Assembly (NCBI GenBank): GCA_002794735.1
Contig: NBAZ01000001.1
Coordinates: forward strand, 496,001-560,000
Source of the DNA: Pyrrhoderma lamaoense
Lineage: Eukaryota; Basidiomycota; Agaricomycetes; Hymenochaetales; Hymenochaetaceae
DNA: 64,000 bases
Reading direction: 5' to 3'
Part shown: piece after piece, positions 1-10,853 of the stretch
How the letters are laid out: every line of letters starts with the position of its first letter
Numbering within the stretch: position 1 is the stretch's first letter
The notes under the pieces: model-generated
The model's database searches: none
What the model was told of the DNA's origin: nothing
Seen by the model: only the letters and a program-made list of their open reading frames with translations
Position numbers and translations under genes: made by a program

Positions 1-1490
1 CAATCTCTAATAAACGAGTATTGCATGACTTCACTGCATCTCGCACATATGGGATGTTCTTGACTACACTACGAAGAAGGAGCATCTGTGAAACTCGAGA
101 AGAGGCAGCCTTGGCCCCATTAGCTTGCCGAGCTTCTGAAGCAGCCAACTAGAGAGAGCTAAGTAATGGGTTTTATTCTTAGCGTTTCAGAATTATTACC
201 GAGGAAATTAATTTATCTAGATCGAGCTTATTCACAGCCCTTAAAGAATCCTTGATCGTGTTAAACTTGTCTTCTGCTCTTACTAGTTCTTCAACGGCAT
301 CCAGTCGAGCGTCGATGGCGGACTGAGCTATCGATGTTATGTCAGTATATATCCAAAGAAATAGGACAGGCAAAATGGGTACAAGTGATAGGGGCGAGCA
401 GATTGACTCTCATAAGTCTTGCACCCATCGCTGTCCATGTATGATTTAAAAGCCTTTGACACTCTCAGAATTTAATTCTAAATACTGTTTGTGCATCACT
501 TTACCCGAAGAGAGTGTAAGCAGATTTCTTGTTTAGCATATTTCCGATTAGTTCAAGATTTCTTGCAGAGTCATTGTCAATTAGCATAGTTCCTTCGACA
601 GGAGTATATCGAATTCGAAGAGAGTGAGCAGCATAACGTGTGTTGAGTTTGATTTCAGCATGCTTGAATAAAGCACATGTAGCAGACAGGGTATAGTATC
701 TAACGCTCAGTTAGGACATGTAAAAGGAGAAAGGAATGAAAAAGCTTTCTTAGATGAGGCGGTAAGAAGAGTGGCAGCCCTGTCATCACTATCGACAGAT
801 AGTTGCGTGATAAATTGCAGTCCTAGACATATGGTAGTACTACTCATTGAGGGTTTCAAGCGAGTTTCAAAGCAGGACATACCGGCCTCCTCATTCCAAT
901 ATTTTCTTAAAACAGGCTCGATAGGGACTCCTATAAATTCTTCTTGAATACATTGCACGAGAAGAGATGTTGCATTCGTTGTTTTGGAGGACGCAGTTGC
1001 AGAGACATCAGCAACAGAGAAAAAGGTATCTGGTACTAAGACAAGTGCTGGATAGTGAAGATGGAGGTGATGTAGCGTCTTGACATATGTTTGACAGTCA
1101 GCCAGCTAGTAATTTTTTGATGGTCAATAGAGCCCGCTATCAGAGGTACTTGGCGTATACAGACTTGAATAAGGTCGACCTGTCCTGTCTCCTTGTCAAG
1201 TGCAGCTATACCGACTTCACGCCCTATTCCACGGCTTTCCAGAACAGCTACAACAAAATTGCCTTCATGACGAATTGAACCAGCTGTTACTGGCCGTGCC
1301 GTTGTTGGGCGAGAGTGACCAGTAATTGGCCGTGCTGTTGTTTCCCGTGTTGAGGAGGGACGCATAGACATAGTCGTCGCGGACCAAGAACTCTGCGATA
1401 CGCGGTATGAATATTAATGTTAGATGTAGATGTTGAAGTCACGAGTGCGCGCATGAATGAGGTCATCAAAAATGTTAATGTGATTATCAT
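1..1490 (-). CDS. MSH4: MutS homologue MSH4 (N-terminal part, runs off the window)
   Basis: Encodes the N-terminal part of a MutS-family protein best matching MSH4, the meiosis-specific partner of MSH5 that stabilises recombination intermediates and promotes crossovers. It lacks mismatch-repair domain I, as MSH4 does. Pieces read on the minus strand are a Thr/Arg-rich leader, the connector-domain stretch FVVAVLESRGIGREVGIAAL (near 1290-1230), then EEFIGVPIEPVLRKYW, VEGTMLIDNDSARNLELIGN (near 600-540) and, in the lever/clamp region, AIDARLDAVEELV (near 330-290). These follow the order seen in MSH4. Several short introns separate them. A first exon 1490-1443 and a 50-nt intron 1442-1393 with a CTAAC branch site give an in-frame start at 1490. 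The ATPase domain lies outside the window. MSH5 is the main alternative, but the connector motif favours MSH4. Confidence 0.84.
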
Positions 1491-1534
1491 TCGTCTTCAT
1501 TGACAAGCGTTAAAGTGACTCTGTCGATCAAGAA
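1491..1534. promoter_or_regulatory. Very short divergent spacer between MSH4 and amidase
   Basis: Only 44 bp separate the inferred start codon of MSH4 (minus) from that of the amidase (plus). If both starts are right, the 5' untranslated regions must overlap or be almost absent. No TATA box is visible in the spacer. Confidence 0.5.
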
Positions 1535-3746
1535 ATGAAGACAGCTGATACAAATACGCAGGACTGGAAAGAACGCGCTAGGATTCGTAAACTTCAACAA
1601 GAAAATGAGGTTCCTAAAGAATGGAGAATCAAGACACCACCAAATCTTGAGAGTACAAGGGTGTTGGATATTCCCAGGAACTGTGGACTACTCACTCCTC
1701 GAGAACTATCAATCACTGAAACAGATAATGTCGAACTCACCTTGAGAAACTTGGCATCTGGGAAATGGTCATCCGTTGAAGTAACTACGGCTTATTACAA
1801 AAGGGCTATCATTGCACATCAACTTGTTGAGTCAATCATATGCGTATGCCTTTCGGATACTCATTGAACAACTCAGACAAATTGTTTAACTGAGATTTTT
1901 ATTGAACGGGCCCTTTCTCAGGCTAAGGCAATGGATGATTACCTTGCAGCAACTGGTAAAACCAAGGGACCACTTCACGGGCTACCAGTATCTGTCAAAG
2001 ACCAATTCTCAATGAGAGGCTTGGAAACCATCATGGGTAAGCTAGTTATGCAACTTAAAGGAGAGATCTGAGGCAGTATAGGGTACGTCTCATGGATCGG
2101 AACTTTCTCCGAGCATGACGCCGTTCTTATTGAGATCTTATACGATTGTGGGGCTATTCCATTCGTGCGTACAAACGTACCACAGACTCTTAATGTAAGC
2201 TACCTAGCTGAAGCTGCTGGAAGAAGTATAAGGTACTAACGAGTTAGTGGGGAGAAACTTATAATCATGTTTTTGGTCGAACAACGAACCCTTATAATAC
2301 ATCTTTAACTCCAGGAGGTTCATCTGGTGGTGAGGGTGCCTTACTAGCTCTAAGAGGCAGTCCTATAGGTGTTGGAACAGACATAGGAGGGTAAGTCTAG
2401 GGTTGTGAGCCTATTAGCTAAATTAATACATGCATCCAAGTTCTATCCGAATTCCGAGTTCTTTCTGTGGACTTTATGGCCTCCGGCCATCCTATGATCG
2501 CTTCCCTTATTCGGGAGCTCTCAATATCCAAGATGGTCAAGCATCTGTTTCTTCTGTTCTTGGACCGATGTCGACATCAATCGATAGTCTGAGAATTTTT
2601 ACAAAATCCATCCTGGATTCCGCTCCCTGGGACCGTGATCCTCTCGTAATACGTAAACCTTGGAATGAAAGGGCCTATGCTCTTGAGGAGCATGGAGGGC
2701 GCGGAAGTAGACTTTGTTTCGCAATAATGTGGGACAATGGGATTATCAGACCTACCCCTCCCGTTGATAGAGCGATGAGGATGACTAAATTTGCTTTAGA
2801 GAAAGCTGGACATAAAGGTTTGTTAATTGTTTTGACTTCTACTGGCCCAGATTGGTAAGATCATGGTTTTTATCAGTCATTGATTGGAAGCCACACCGAC
2901 TCCTTGAGATATATAAGAATGTGGTGCGTATGTCCTAGTTAAGCAGTTTAATTTCTAATACTTACTCACAAAGCGATCAGGAGAGTATTTTTAGTTCAGA
3001 TGGCTTTGAGGATGTTAAACGAGAGTGCGCCAAGTCAGGCGAGCCACTACTCAAGACAATGCGCCTTGAAAACGAAAATAGATTCCCTGAGGTCTTACCA
3101 TATGTTTGGTCACTTGTAGGAGAGCCACAGATGCGAACCGCAGATGAGGCGAGTCGATTTATCAGGGTGATCACTACTTACTCACACTTGAGACCTAGCT
3201 ATGGCAGCTCGTGCGAGAGAAGAAAGCTCTGCGGAAGTCGCATCTAGACTATTGGAATGCAACAAAGGACCAAACTGATACAGGGCGGCCAGTTGATGGC
3301 ATCATCTCCCCAGTTGCCGCTATACCAGCTTGCCCTCATGGGTTGAATACGTATGACTATATCTCCTTGATACACTCGCTTCTAGACTAATGAAGCGAAC
3401 AGAGATTATTTCTATACAACTCTAGCAAACGCAATGGACTATACATCGGCAAGTTTCCCAGTAACAACTGTCAATCCCAACTTAGATAAACCAGTACCTC
3501 GCCATGAATTTTATAACCATGAAGACGAGTCCTTGCATGCTATTTGTATGTCACCTCTCCTCCTCGCTTATTTATTGATGTGGACGCGTTAACACATAAC
3601 CAGATACAGAAGATCTTTTCGAAAATGCCCCTGTTGGTCTACAACTGATGGGAAAGTCACAAGAAGAAGAAGCCATCATTGCAATGACAGAGATCATAGA
3701 TGGAGCTTTAAAGAAATATACGGATCCCAGCCACTCACAGTATTGA
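1535..3746 (+). CDS. Amidase-signature family amidase (acetamidase / fatty-acid-amide-hydrolase type)
   Basis: Amidase-signature enzyme that hydrolyses the amide bond of a small or fatty-acid amide to acid and ammonia or amine. All key residues are visible: catalytic Lys in GLPVSVKDQF (near 1980-2010), the cis-Ser loop GGSSGGEGALLALRG (near 2313-2357), and the nucleophile Ser in GTDIGG/SIRIPSS, split by an intron (about 2391-2440). Downstream family motifs FCGLYGLRPS, GPMSTSIDSLRIF and DGIISPVAAIPACPHG are all present. The N-terminus is the usual fungal leader (WKERARIRKLQQENEVPKEW) with no signal peptide, so it is probably cytosolic. At least six short introns are needed, including one after AHQL (about 1829-1876) that restores AHQLTNCLTE. 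The last exon ends at TGA 3744-3746. The frame is intact after splicing. The substrate cannot be told from sequence. Confidence 0.93.
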
Positions 3747-4086
3747 GAAAAAAATCTGGAGCTTGCTATTTGATATAAGGAGATTATGGAGGAAAAGATA
3801 TCAGTTTATAACACCACGAATTCGAGAGAAAGTAATTACTTATATGTATGAGTACGTTACACAAGACGTAGTTACATGACGAAAACATGTTTGATCTTTC
3901 CCATGATTGAAATTCAGTCTCTTCACTTGCTATCTAAGCATGATAAGAAATGAAAGGTAGGTATTTGAGCAAGTTCGGGACTGATATATTGTATTCAATA
4001 AGAGTAAGTGGTATTGAAGTATGTGATATATACGTGTGCTAGAAAAATCATACTACGGACGTAAGTTGTTCCAGTTTGTTTTTAAT

Positions 4087-4128
4087 GTGCATGTGCATGT
4101 ACATGTACACGTACACATTCACATTCAC
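4087..4128. repeat. Imperfect alternating GTGCAT/GTACAT/CACATT simple repeat
   Basis: Short tandem words such as gtgcat, gtacat, gtacac and cacatt follow one another over about 40 bp of alternating purine and pyrimidine. It is a low-complexity microsatellite-like tract; no function is claimed. Confidence 0.7.
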
Positions 4129-5426
4129 TCTTCTTCAACTGCTCTGCATAGAGCTCTGTTCTGTTCGCATATCCTATTGATCTTTCGTATAAGATAAAGT
4201 ATGACCCAGGTATCTTTGTTACTGGTGATGGAAAATACAAAAGGTTGTATCTCTCCATGCGGTAAAACCGTTAACTAGTTGAATTCGAAACGCGAAAGGG
4301 ATACTATTACGTGTTCCATCATAATCTCATTCTAAAGCGATGCTTGTCGCTCCGTGATTATATGTTTTCATCCTTCACTGCCTCTCCGAGATGAGCGTTA
4401 AAATGACTCAAGGTAATATTTCTCGACCGAAAGGTGGCCTTGCATCCTGTTGATTTCCTGACACGGGTGCCGTATGTTGGTTGGACGATTCTAATTGTCA
4501 TGGTAAGCTTGTCCTTTTCCCTACAGTTTTCTGGCATCCTTCTTCGATCTTTTCCGTAAGGCAACAAAGTAGCAGGAAATGATAGTGTGGTACCTGAAGG
4601 CAGTGATCAGATCAGAAGAGGCAGGGTGCTGGAGGGGTCGACATGCCTCATTCAGGTGAAAAATTGAACAACTTCACGTCCTGAAGGCGCCCGTTACAGC
4701 TCCTGTAATATTCTAATGTCTTTGACCACCTCACCTCACCTGTGTACCTTGGTAATCCTTCATCGACTACTCACCCTTTTTCTTTTTCTCGTTGTTGTAT
4801 ACAACTGGCATTGCAACATCGATCCGTCGCGAGGCGACGTACTGTCCATAGTACGTAAAATCAGAAGTTGAAGCATACAAACAAGTCTATCGATATGATA
4901 GAAATGATAAAATGCATAGATAACTAATTAAACTTCAAATTAATTCAATTGTCTCTAAATTATTACTTGGAGATATGTTTTGTGATCTATTTTTAAGTCC
5001 AAATTCCCGACGGTAATTCCCAAATTGGGACAATCTTTTGTCGGCGGGAGCTGCGCAATCACGCTCGGCCGCTCAGAGAACTCCTTCTTTCCCACTGTTA
5101 TCAAGATACTTCGGTTAACACCATTAGGAGACGAAATGGACGCTCTGCATCTCATATTCTCCCACGATTCTGGGCTCCGAGATCAACATGTCCGCGATTT
5201 TCATGATCCTCATCCGTTCATTTGGGATTTACGTGTTGTTCGCTTTCCTAATTAAGATGTCGTGGCTTCTCGGATCTATTCCTTTTACAGTTTTGTCGAA
5301 ACTTCTTCGCCTGGAAGCCAGAAAAACTGAATTTGACGAAACGTCGCATACTTTTGCGCTTTACAAACTCCGCAGCTCTACAAGCATGTATCCCTTTTGG
5401 GTCTCTAAGCCGTTCTATGTAGTCAA

Positions 5427-5437
5427 ATATATATAAG
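5427..5437 (+). promoter_or_regulatory. Probable TATA box of the laccase gene
   Basis: The sequence atatatataag lies about 80 bp upstream of the laccase ATG at 5515, a normal distance for a fungal TATA box. A pyrimidine-rich stretch (tcattcttttatttgcatctc, shortened here) sits between it and the start codon. Confidence 0.6.
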
Positions 5438-5514
5438 GCTAGAAGGAATTCAACTTGAGGCCCCATTGACCGATTCACGTTCATTCAAGTCATTCTTTTA
5501 TTTGCATCTCTAAG

Positions 5515-8133
5515 ATGTTCAAATCAGCGTCATTCCTTTCTCTTTATACATTTGCACTGTATCATGCAGTCAACGCCGATGTTGTATCCATGGATTTGAC
5601 TATTTCTAACATGGATGTTGCTCCAGACGGCGTTACTCGCTCGTAAGTCTGGGCTCATCAATTGCCAAAAGCAAAAAAAAGCTGATGGTGATATACAGAG
5701 CTACAGTTGCAAACGAGCAGCTTCCTGGTCCACTCATTTCCGGGAACATAGGTGATAACTTCCAAATAAACGTCATAGACGATCTCTCCGATTCCTCCAT
5801 GTACCAGACCACATCTATTGTGCATATTCAATTCTTTTAGTTTATAAGACAATTTGCTGATGTTTTCTCAGCACTGGCATGGGTTATTTCAAAACGGGAC
5901 ACAAGATATGGATGGTGTTGCAATGGTTAGCCAGTGTCCTATCATACCTGGGAACTCCTACCTGTGAGCGGAAGGATGTACAATTATCAATATTCATCTT
6001 CTAATCTACTCATTTCAGGTATAACTTCAGTGTACCCAATCAATATGGAACTTACTGGTATCACTCTCACATGGCTACCCAGTACTGTGATGGACTCCGG
6101 CAAGCTTGTTTTGAAACCCATGAATCGCTGACTTCAATGCTAACTTTTAAGTAGTGGACCTTTGGTCATATACAACCCGGATGACCCTCTTGCCGATTTG
6201 TATGATGTAGATGATGGTAATCCTCAAGTATATCCTCAAGTACCACTTCAAATCCTGTTAACACTTTTTCTTCCGTAGAAACAACAATCATTACGTTGTC
6301 GGATTGGTATCAAAGTGCTTCTCCTTCACTATTCCCTAATACGGGTAATGCAGACCCGTTAGTCCCTATAACTTCGAGTATCCTCTTGTCAATACTAACA
6401 AGATTATAGCAATCCCGACTCAACCCTGATAAATGGGCTTGGTAGATACTCAGGTGACCCTACTTCCGCATTATCTGTAGTGAATGTAACCCAAGGGCAA
6501 CGGTTGGTATTTCTTACTTTTCTGTGGATATCTGAACTGAAGTACCCCTCTAGTTACCGCTTCCGTATTATCAATACCGGTTGTTATCCTGCGTGAGTCG
6601 TTACTATTTGTGTGTCCACTCTCATTCTAAACAGAACGACTATGGACTAGTTATACCTTTGAAATTGATGGACACAACATGACTGTCATCGAAGCCGATG
6701 GTGTCGAGACGGAATCAGTAACCGTTGATAACCTCGTTATCTACGCTGGGCAAAGATATTCAGTCGTCGTGACAGCAGATCAAGACGTTGGAAACTACTG
6801 TATGTGCAAAAAGCATCTGTTTAGTATAACTTAACTTAAGCCTAGATGCTCAGGGATCCGTGCTAATCCTAATGTTGGTACTACGGGTTTCACTGATGGA
6901 ATTAACTCTGCTATTCTGCGTTACAGTGGTGCAGAAGAAGAAGAACCGTCAACTATTCAAAACACTGAAGGAACATCCTTGGATGAATCAGACCTTCACC
7001 CACTAGAAAATCCGGGAGCTGTAAGCAGACCTCATCTGAATTAGCAAATTTTTATCAAATTCTCACCATTTATTCTATTTCAGCCTGGAGAAGCCTACTC
7101 AGGAGGTGTAGACTATGCTTTGAACTTTGATATTGGCATTGTAAGCCTATACTTGAAGCTTTACCTTTGCCTTTTGCTAACAATCTCAAAGGATTTGACA
7201 AACGGTCTTCATATGGTTAACGATGTCGTCTACCAAAGTCCATCTGTTCCCGTCCTTCTCCAGATTCTTAATGGAGCCTCTGCTTCCGATCTCCTTCCTA
7301 ATGGCGCCGTATACTCTCTTCCAGGAAACAGTACTGTTGAAATTTCTTTTACTTCCGGTTTCGCTGTAAGAATTATCCTTTGTTCTTGCTGCTTCCAAGA
7401 TCTAACACATTAACTCAAGCATCCTATGCATCTTCATGGTCACACCTTCGACGTTGTCCGAGTAGCTGGATCCACTGAATACAACTATGCTAACCCTGTC
7501 CGCCGTGATGTAGTCAACATTGGAACTGCATCAGACAATGTATGAACATATAACCTTTTGGATACTAACGTAACAAGGACTGACCGTTTATCATAAAGGT
7601 CACTATTCGCTTCACCACAGATAATGCTGGACCCTGGGTAAGTGCTACATTATATAACATTCTCACGCAAGTTGTGGCTGACCTTCATCCCTTGCTTAGT
7701 TCTTGGTTAGTATATCCTAGCTTTTTTACCATAATTCCTACTGCTTACCAAACTTACTTATTTCCACGTAAATAGCATTGCCATATTGATTGGGTAAGTT
7801 CTAGCTACTGTTTATTGTGACTTTAAATTATATGACTAATTTTACCTTCATGACAGCATCTTGAGGCGTAAGTAAAATTGTGTTATTAAACAAACTATGA
7901 CATTCATAAATGACTTTATAGCGGATTGGCTATTGTCTTCGACGAAGCCCACGATGAAATCGCCTCTGCCACGAAGGTCACAGGTAAGTCAAAACTCAAT
8001 TGTTGCACCAATTCTTGTTATTGAGCATTTATCCACCTATCTAGATGCTTGGTCTGACCTTTGCCCAAGCTATGCTTCTTCAAATCCGGATTCTGCACTT
8101 GAAGCCTCAGTATCAGCCGCACTCAACTCTTGA
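5515..8133 (+). CDS. Laccase (secreted multicopper oxidase), 19 exons
   Basis: Laccase oxidises phenols and lignin-like compounds with reduction of O2 to water. Splicing gives 19 exons totalling 1590 nt (529 aa). The first 20 residues or so ([21 protein letters not shown]) form a signal peptide. All four copper signatures are present: [42 protein letters not shown] and HCHIDWHLEAGLAIVF, with Leu at the axial T1 position. Exons: 5515-5642, 5699-5819, 5872-5963, 6019-6099, 6155-6216, 6279-6344, 6410-6502, 6554-6592, 6635-6799, 6854-7020, 7084-7140, 7192-7365, 7420-7539, 7599-7637, 7700-7705, 7776-7793, 7857-7867, 7922-7983, 8045-8133. The exon of 6 nt (Phe-Leu) and the exon of 11 nt are needed to rebuild the fourth copper motif. 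Intron 4 has a GC donor. An acidic EEEE insertion lies before the third cupredoxin domain. The total length divides by three, which supports the model. Confidence 0.97.
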
Positions 8134-8554
8134 TACTGATAATTAAACAATAAGGTTATATACTTTCACATAATGGACGATAATTTGAACATACGGACTC
8201 TACTTTTACTCTTCTTTTACTATCTTCGTATTAATTAATTGGTTCTCCGGGATTCTGCCTTGCACTCTTCTTCCTTGGGTTTTTGAGATTTTTTTCTTAC
8301 AATCTGGGACAATAGTAGGTTTGAATGTGAACAAGTGTAGAAATCGCAAATGCTTAAATATATTGTTTTTATATTAATGGTGCATCATGCGTGTACTAAA
8401 GGAGTAAAACTTACACCAAGTGGGATCTTACAGGGACTTCTACGTTTTATTCATTTATATTTAAGATCAGATGATATTACAGAAGTCATTTCACAATTAC
8501 GTAGATATATGTGTGATATTATAGCTAGTTATTGCATTCCCGTTTCTAGTTTCC
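8134..8554. other. Convergent intergenic region
   Basis: Tail-to-tail spacer between laccase and the FAD oxidase. It is AT-rich, as expected for two 3' untranslated regions. A 75-codon open frame at 8350-8577 has no recognisable protein and overlaps the end of the oppositely oriented oxidase. Confidence 0.6.
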
Positions 8555-10317
8555 TTAACCCCAGAGCTCTTCAATAAGATCTTCCGGTCGGGCCTTTGAC
8601 CACCGTTCCTCAGTTACGCCCAAGCACTCAGGTAACCATTTTGCTGCTCTGATTTATCAAGTATCTGAAATCCCAAAGCGCGACCACATAGGAAGGCATG
8701 AGCCATACCTTCCCCACTATAACCTGCAGAAATCCATTCCCCAGGAGCAGCAATGTTAGTAAGACAAGAAGCCATCTTTTCTTTCTCGCTGATATTGGGA
8801 TTGCTCTCAATTGATGCGTCATGATGCGGAGTAGGCGCATTCCTTCCTGTCAGTTTCTGCGGTAAACGCCCAACCCAGGAATACGATCCGCTGAGATACC
8901 AATAATACCGCTCCAAATTGCTTTGACTCGTCCTTCAAACCATTCTTCATCGCTCTCGCCATCGATCTTATCACCTTCTTCTCCCCAATTATGCCCCCGA
9001 ATAAAATTGGAAGGGCACCTGCAAGATGAGCAGCAACACCAGGATTATATTTCGAGTCATCAGTACAACCTATCTCCATAAGTCCATCCTCTCCAGCTTG
9101 TACAAATCCACCACCAAACATAAGCTCTCGCTCGCCTTCGGGAAGTTGTGTAAGGTAGTCGTATCCTTTGTGCTTATCGAAAAATACCCAACTACGTCCG
9201 CCGTCAAGTGAAGATGGTGAAAGTGAGATTCCAGGGCGTTGTGCGGTCATATTTCCTCTTACAGAAAATATTTTGGAGCGCATAGGTTCAAGGAGATGAG
9301 AAGCCCAGGCGTTTGTAGCATGTACAATATGTTTAGTCGATACTGCACCACGAGGCGTTATTACAGTATAGAGCGGGGAAGACGAAGTCGCTTCCTTGAT
9401 CTTCACGCAAGGTGTATTAGTCGAAAGGTAAAAACGACCTGGATATTGCGTTAATAACCGAGAAAGGATTGAAGTCACAAATCGGTATGGATGCATGGCA
9501 CCGGCTGCATTGTAGACCACCCCGGTAATGCCTTGTGAAAGGTGGAATCTCTGTAAAACTCCCATTGGGGAGGTGAGGTGAGTACCTCAGAAGACACAAA
9601 AGATATATTCTAAAATTACTTCTATGGCTTCTTTAGCTTCGATAGCATTATAATCTTTTGCCTCTTCTGGCATGTCATCCTTCCAAGCTTGCAGTTGTAT
9701 CTTAGCCTCATCAAATTTATCCTGTGTAAAGTATACATCAAGACTATCAACCTCACGACACTGACTTTCACTTGATATCTCATCTTCTATTGCAACAGCT
9801 AGCATCTCTCGGAGATGCATAAGACGAAGACGTATAAGTTTTGCCGCCTGATCGGTCCTAATTTCTTTTTGAGAAGGAGATAGTCATGATGTAATGGCGG
9901 CTTAACGTGGCCTCCATTCCTATCAATATTATTCACGTCATATTAGTACAACACGTTTTCACACAGTAAAAGGGATACCCCTGTATACCTTCCCGTAGCA
10001 CCTGAGCATGCGTCTCGCGCTTCAATCATGAGCACTGTCATATTGTCAGGACCTTCTCGGAGTAAAGTACGTGCGACACTAGCTCCTGTTATCCCAGATC
10101 CAATAATAACAACATCAACATATTCTGGCAATGATTTCGGTATTTGCTGTGCAATTGGGGACAATACATCATGCCAAAACGAGTGCGTCGGATTAGGGAC
10201 AGGGAGACCTGGATCGACTTGAATACGCTTTTGCAGTCGTTCGTAAGAGGCAGAAAGTTCCAGAACTTGGCGAACAGCAATGCTGAGGACCTTGACCTTC
10301 GATAAAACGGCACCCAT
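8555..10317 (-). CDS. FAD-dependent oxidoreductase of the DAO (D-amino-acid/amine oxidase-like) family, with frameshifts
   Basis: Flavoprotein of the DAO fold: fungal proteins of this type oxidise C-N bonds of amino acids or amines, but the substrate is unknown. The start at 10317 (MGAVLSKVKVL) is followed by LPVPNPTHSFWHD and the Rossmann FAD motif VVIIGSGITGASVARTLL, then an intron and RNGGHVKPPLHHDY. The substrate-domain motifs VYNAAGAMHPYRFV, IVHATNAWASHLL, SVRGNMTAQRP and GYDYLTQLPEGERELMFGGG and the C-terminal GEWISAGYSGEGMAHAFLCG are all present. The frame is broken at four places: near 9854, in C-run 8994-8998, near 8877 and in T-run 8639-8642. Adding one base at each restores conserved text (NWGEEGDKIDGESDEEWF; WVGRLPQKL; KWLPECLGVTEERWSKA) and moves the stop to 8555. 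Either consensus errors or a recent pseudogene. Confidence 0.85.
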
Positions 10318-10853
10318 GATAAGAAGATAAAGGCGAGAAGCAACCCAGAGATAGATGTGTTACTAAAGCCGGCGCAGGCTGAACTTGAGGCAGTAGCCCC
10401 TATTCATATCTCCTATTTGGTGTAGACTATCTCCACGTTAATGAGAGCTGGATTCCTTGCATTCTACTAAATGATAGTGGAGACGGGATTTTGATCGTCT
10501 TGTGTTTACTCGGTAATTTAATGTGCTGCCAGGAGGATAGTTGTTGATGACGCACTTATATAATACATTCAAAGTTACTTCATTTAGTAGCCTAAAAAGG
10601 AGTGTAAGTTCATGATCTCCAGCTAAAATCTAGTAAAAGAGGAGTTCCGTATTCTAAAGTCCTACACTGAGAACGGTCTAGATCGAGTACATAAACATGC
10701 CCAAGCAGTAGCACAAGATGATAAAAGCCACACAATACAAAATAACATGGAAAAAAAGGGATCCGTACAAATAACAGAAACCGAGAAAGGTCTAAAACAA
10801 TATCTCAGTGTACTGGGGAAAAATGAATAATTAAGGCGTGCGTAGCCAAAGAT
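10318..10853. other. Intergenic region
   Basis: Spacer between DBP3 (upstream on the minus strand) and the FAD oxidase; promoter of the oxidase. No coding signal was seen. Confidence 0.55.

Larger units (their letters stand above)
3747..5514. other. Intergenic region upstream of the laccase
   Basis: No coding region is supported here; the short open frames have no recognisable protein. It holds the amidase 3' end, a purine-pyrimidine repeat at 4087-4128 and the laccase promoter. The long spacer (1.77 kb) is unlike most of this compact window and may hold the control region of the laccase. Confidence 0.6.
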
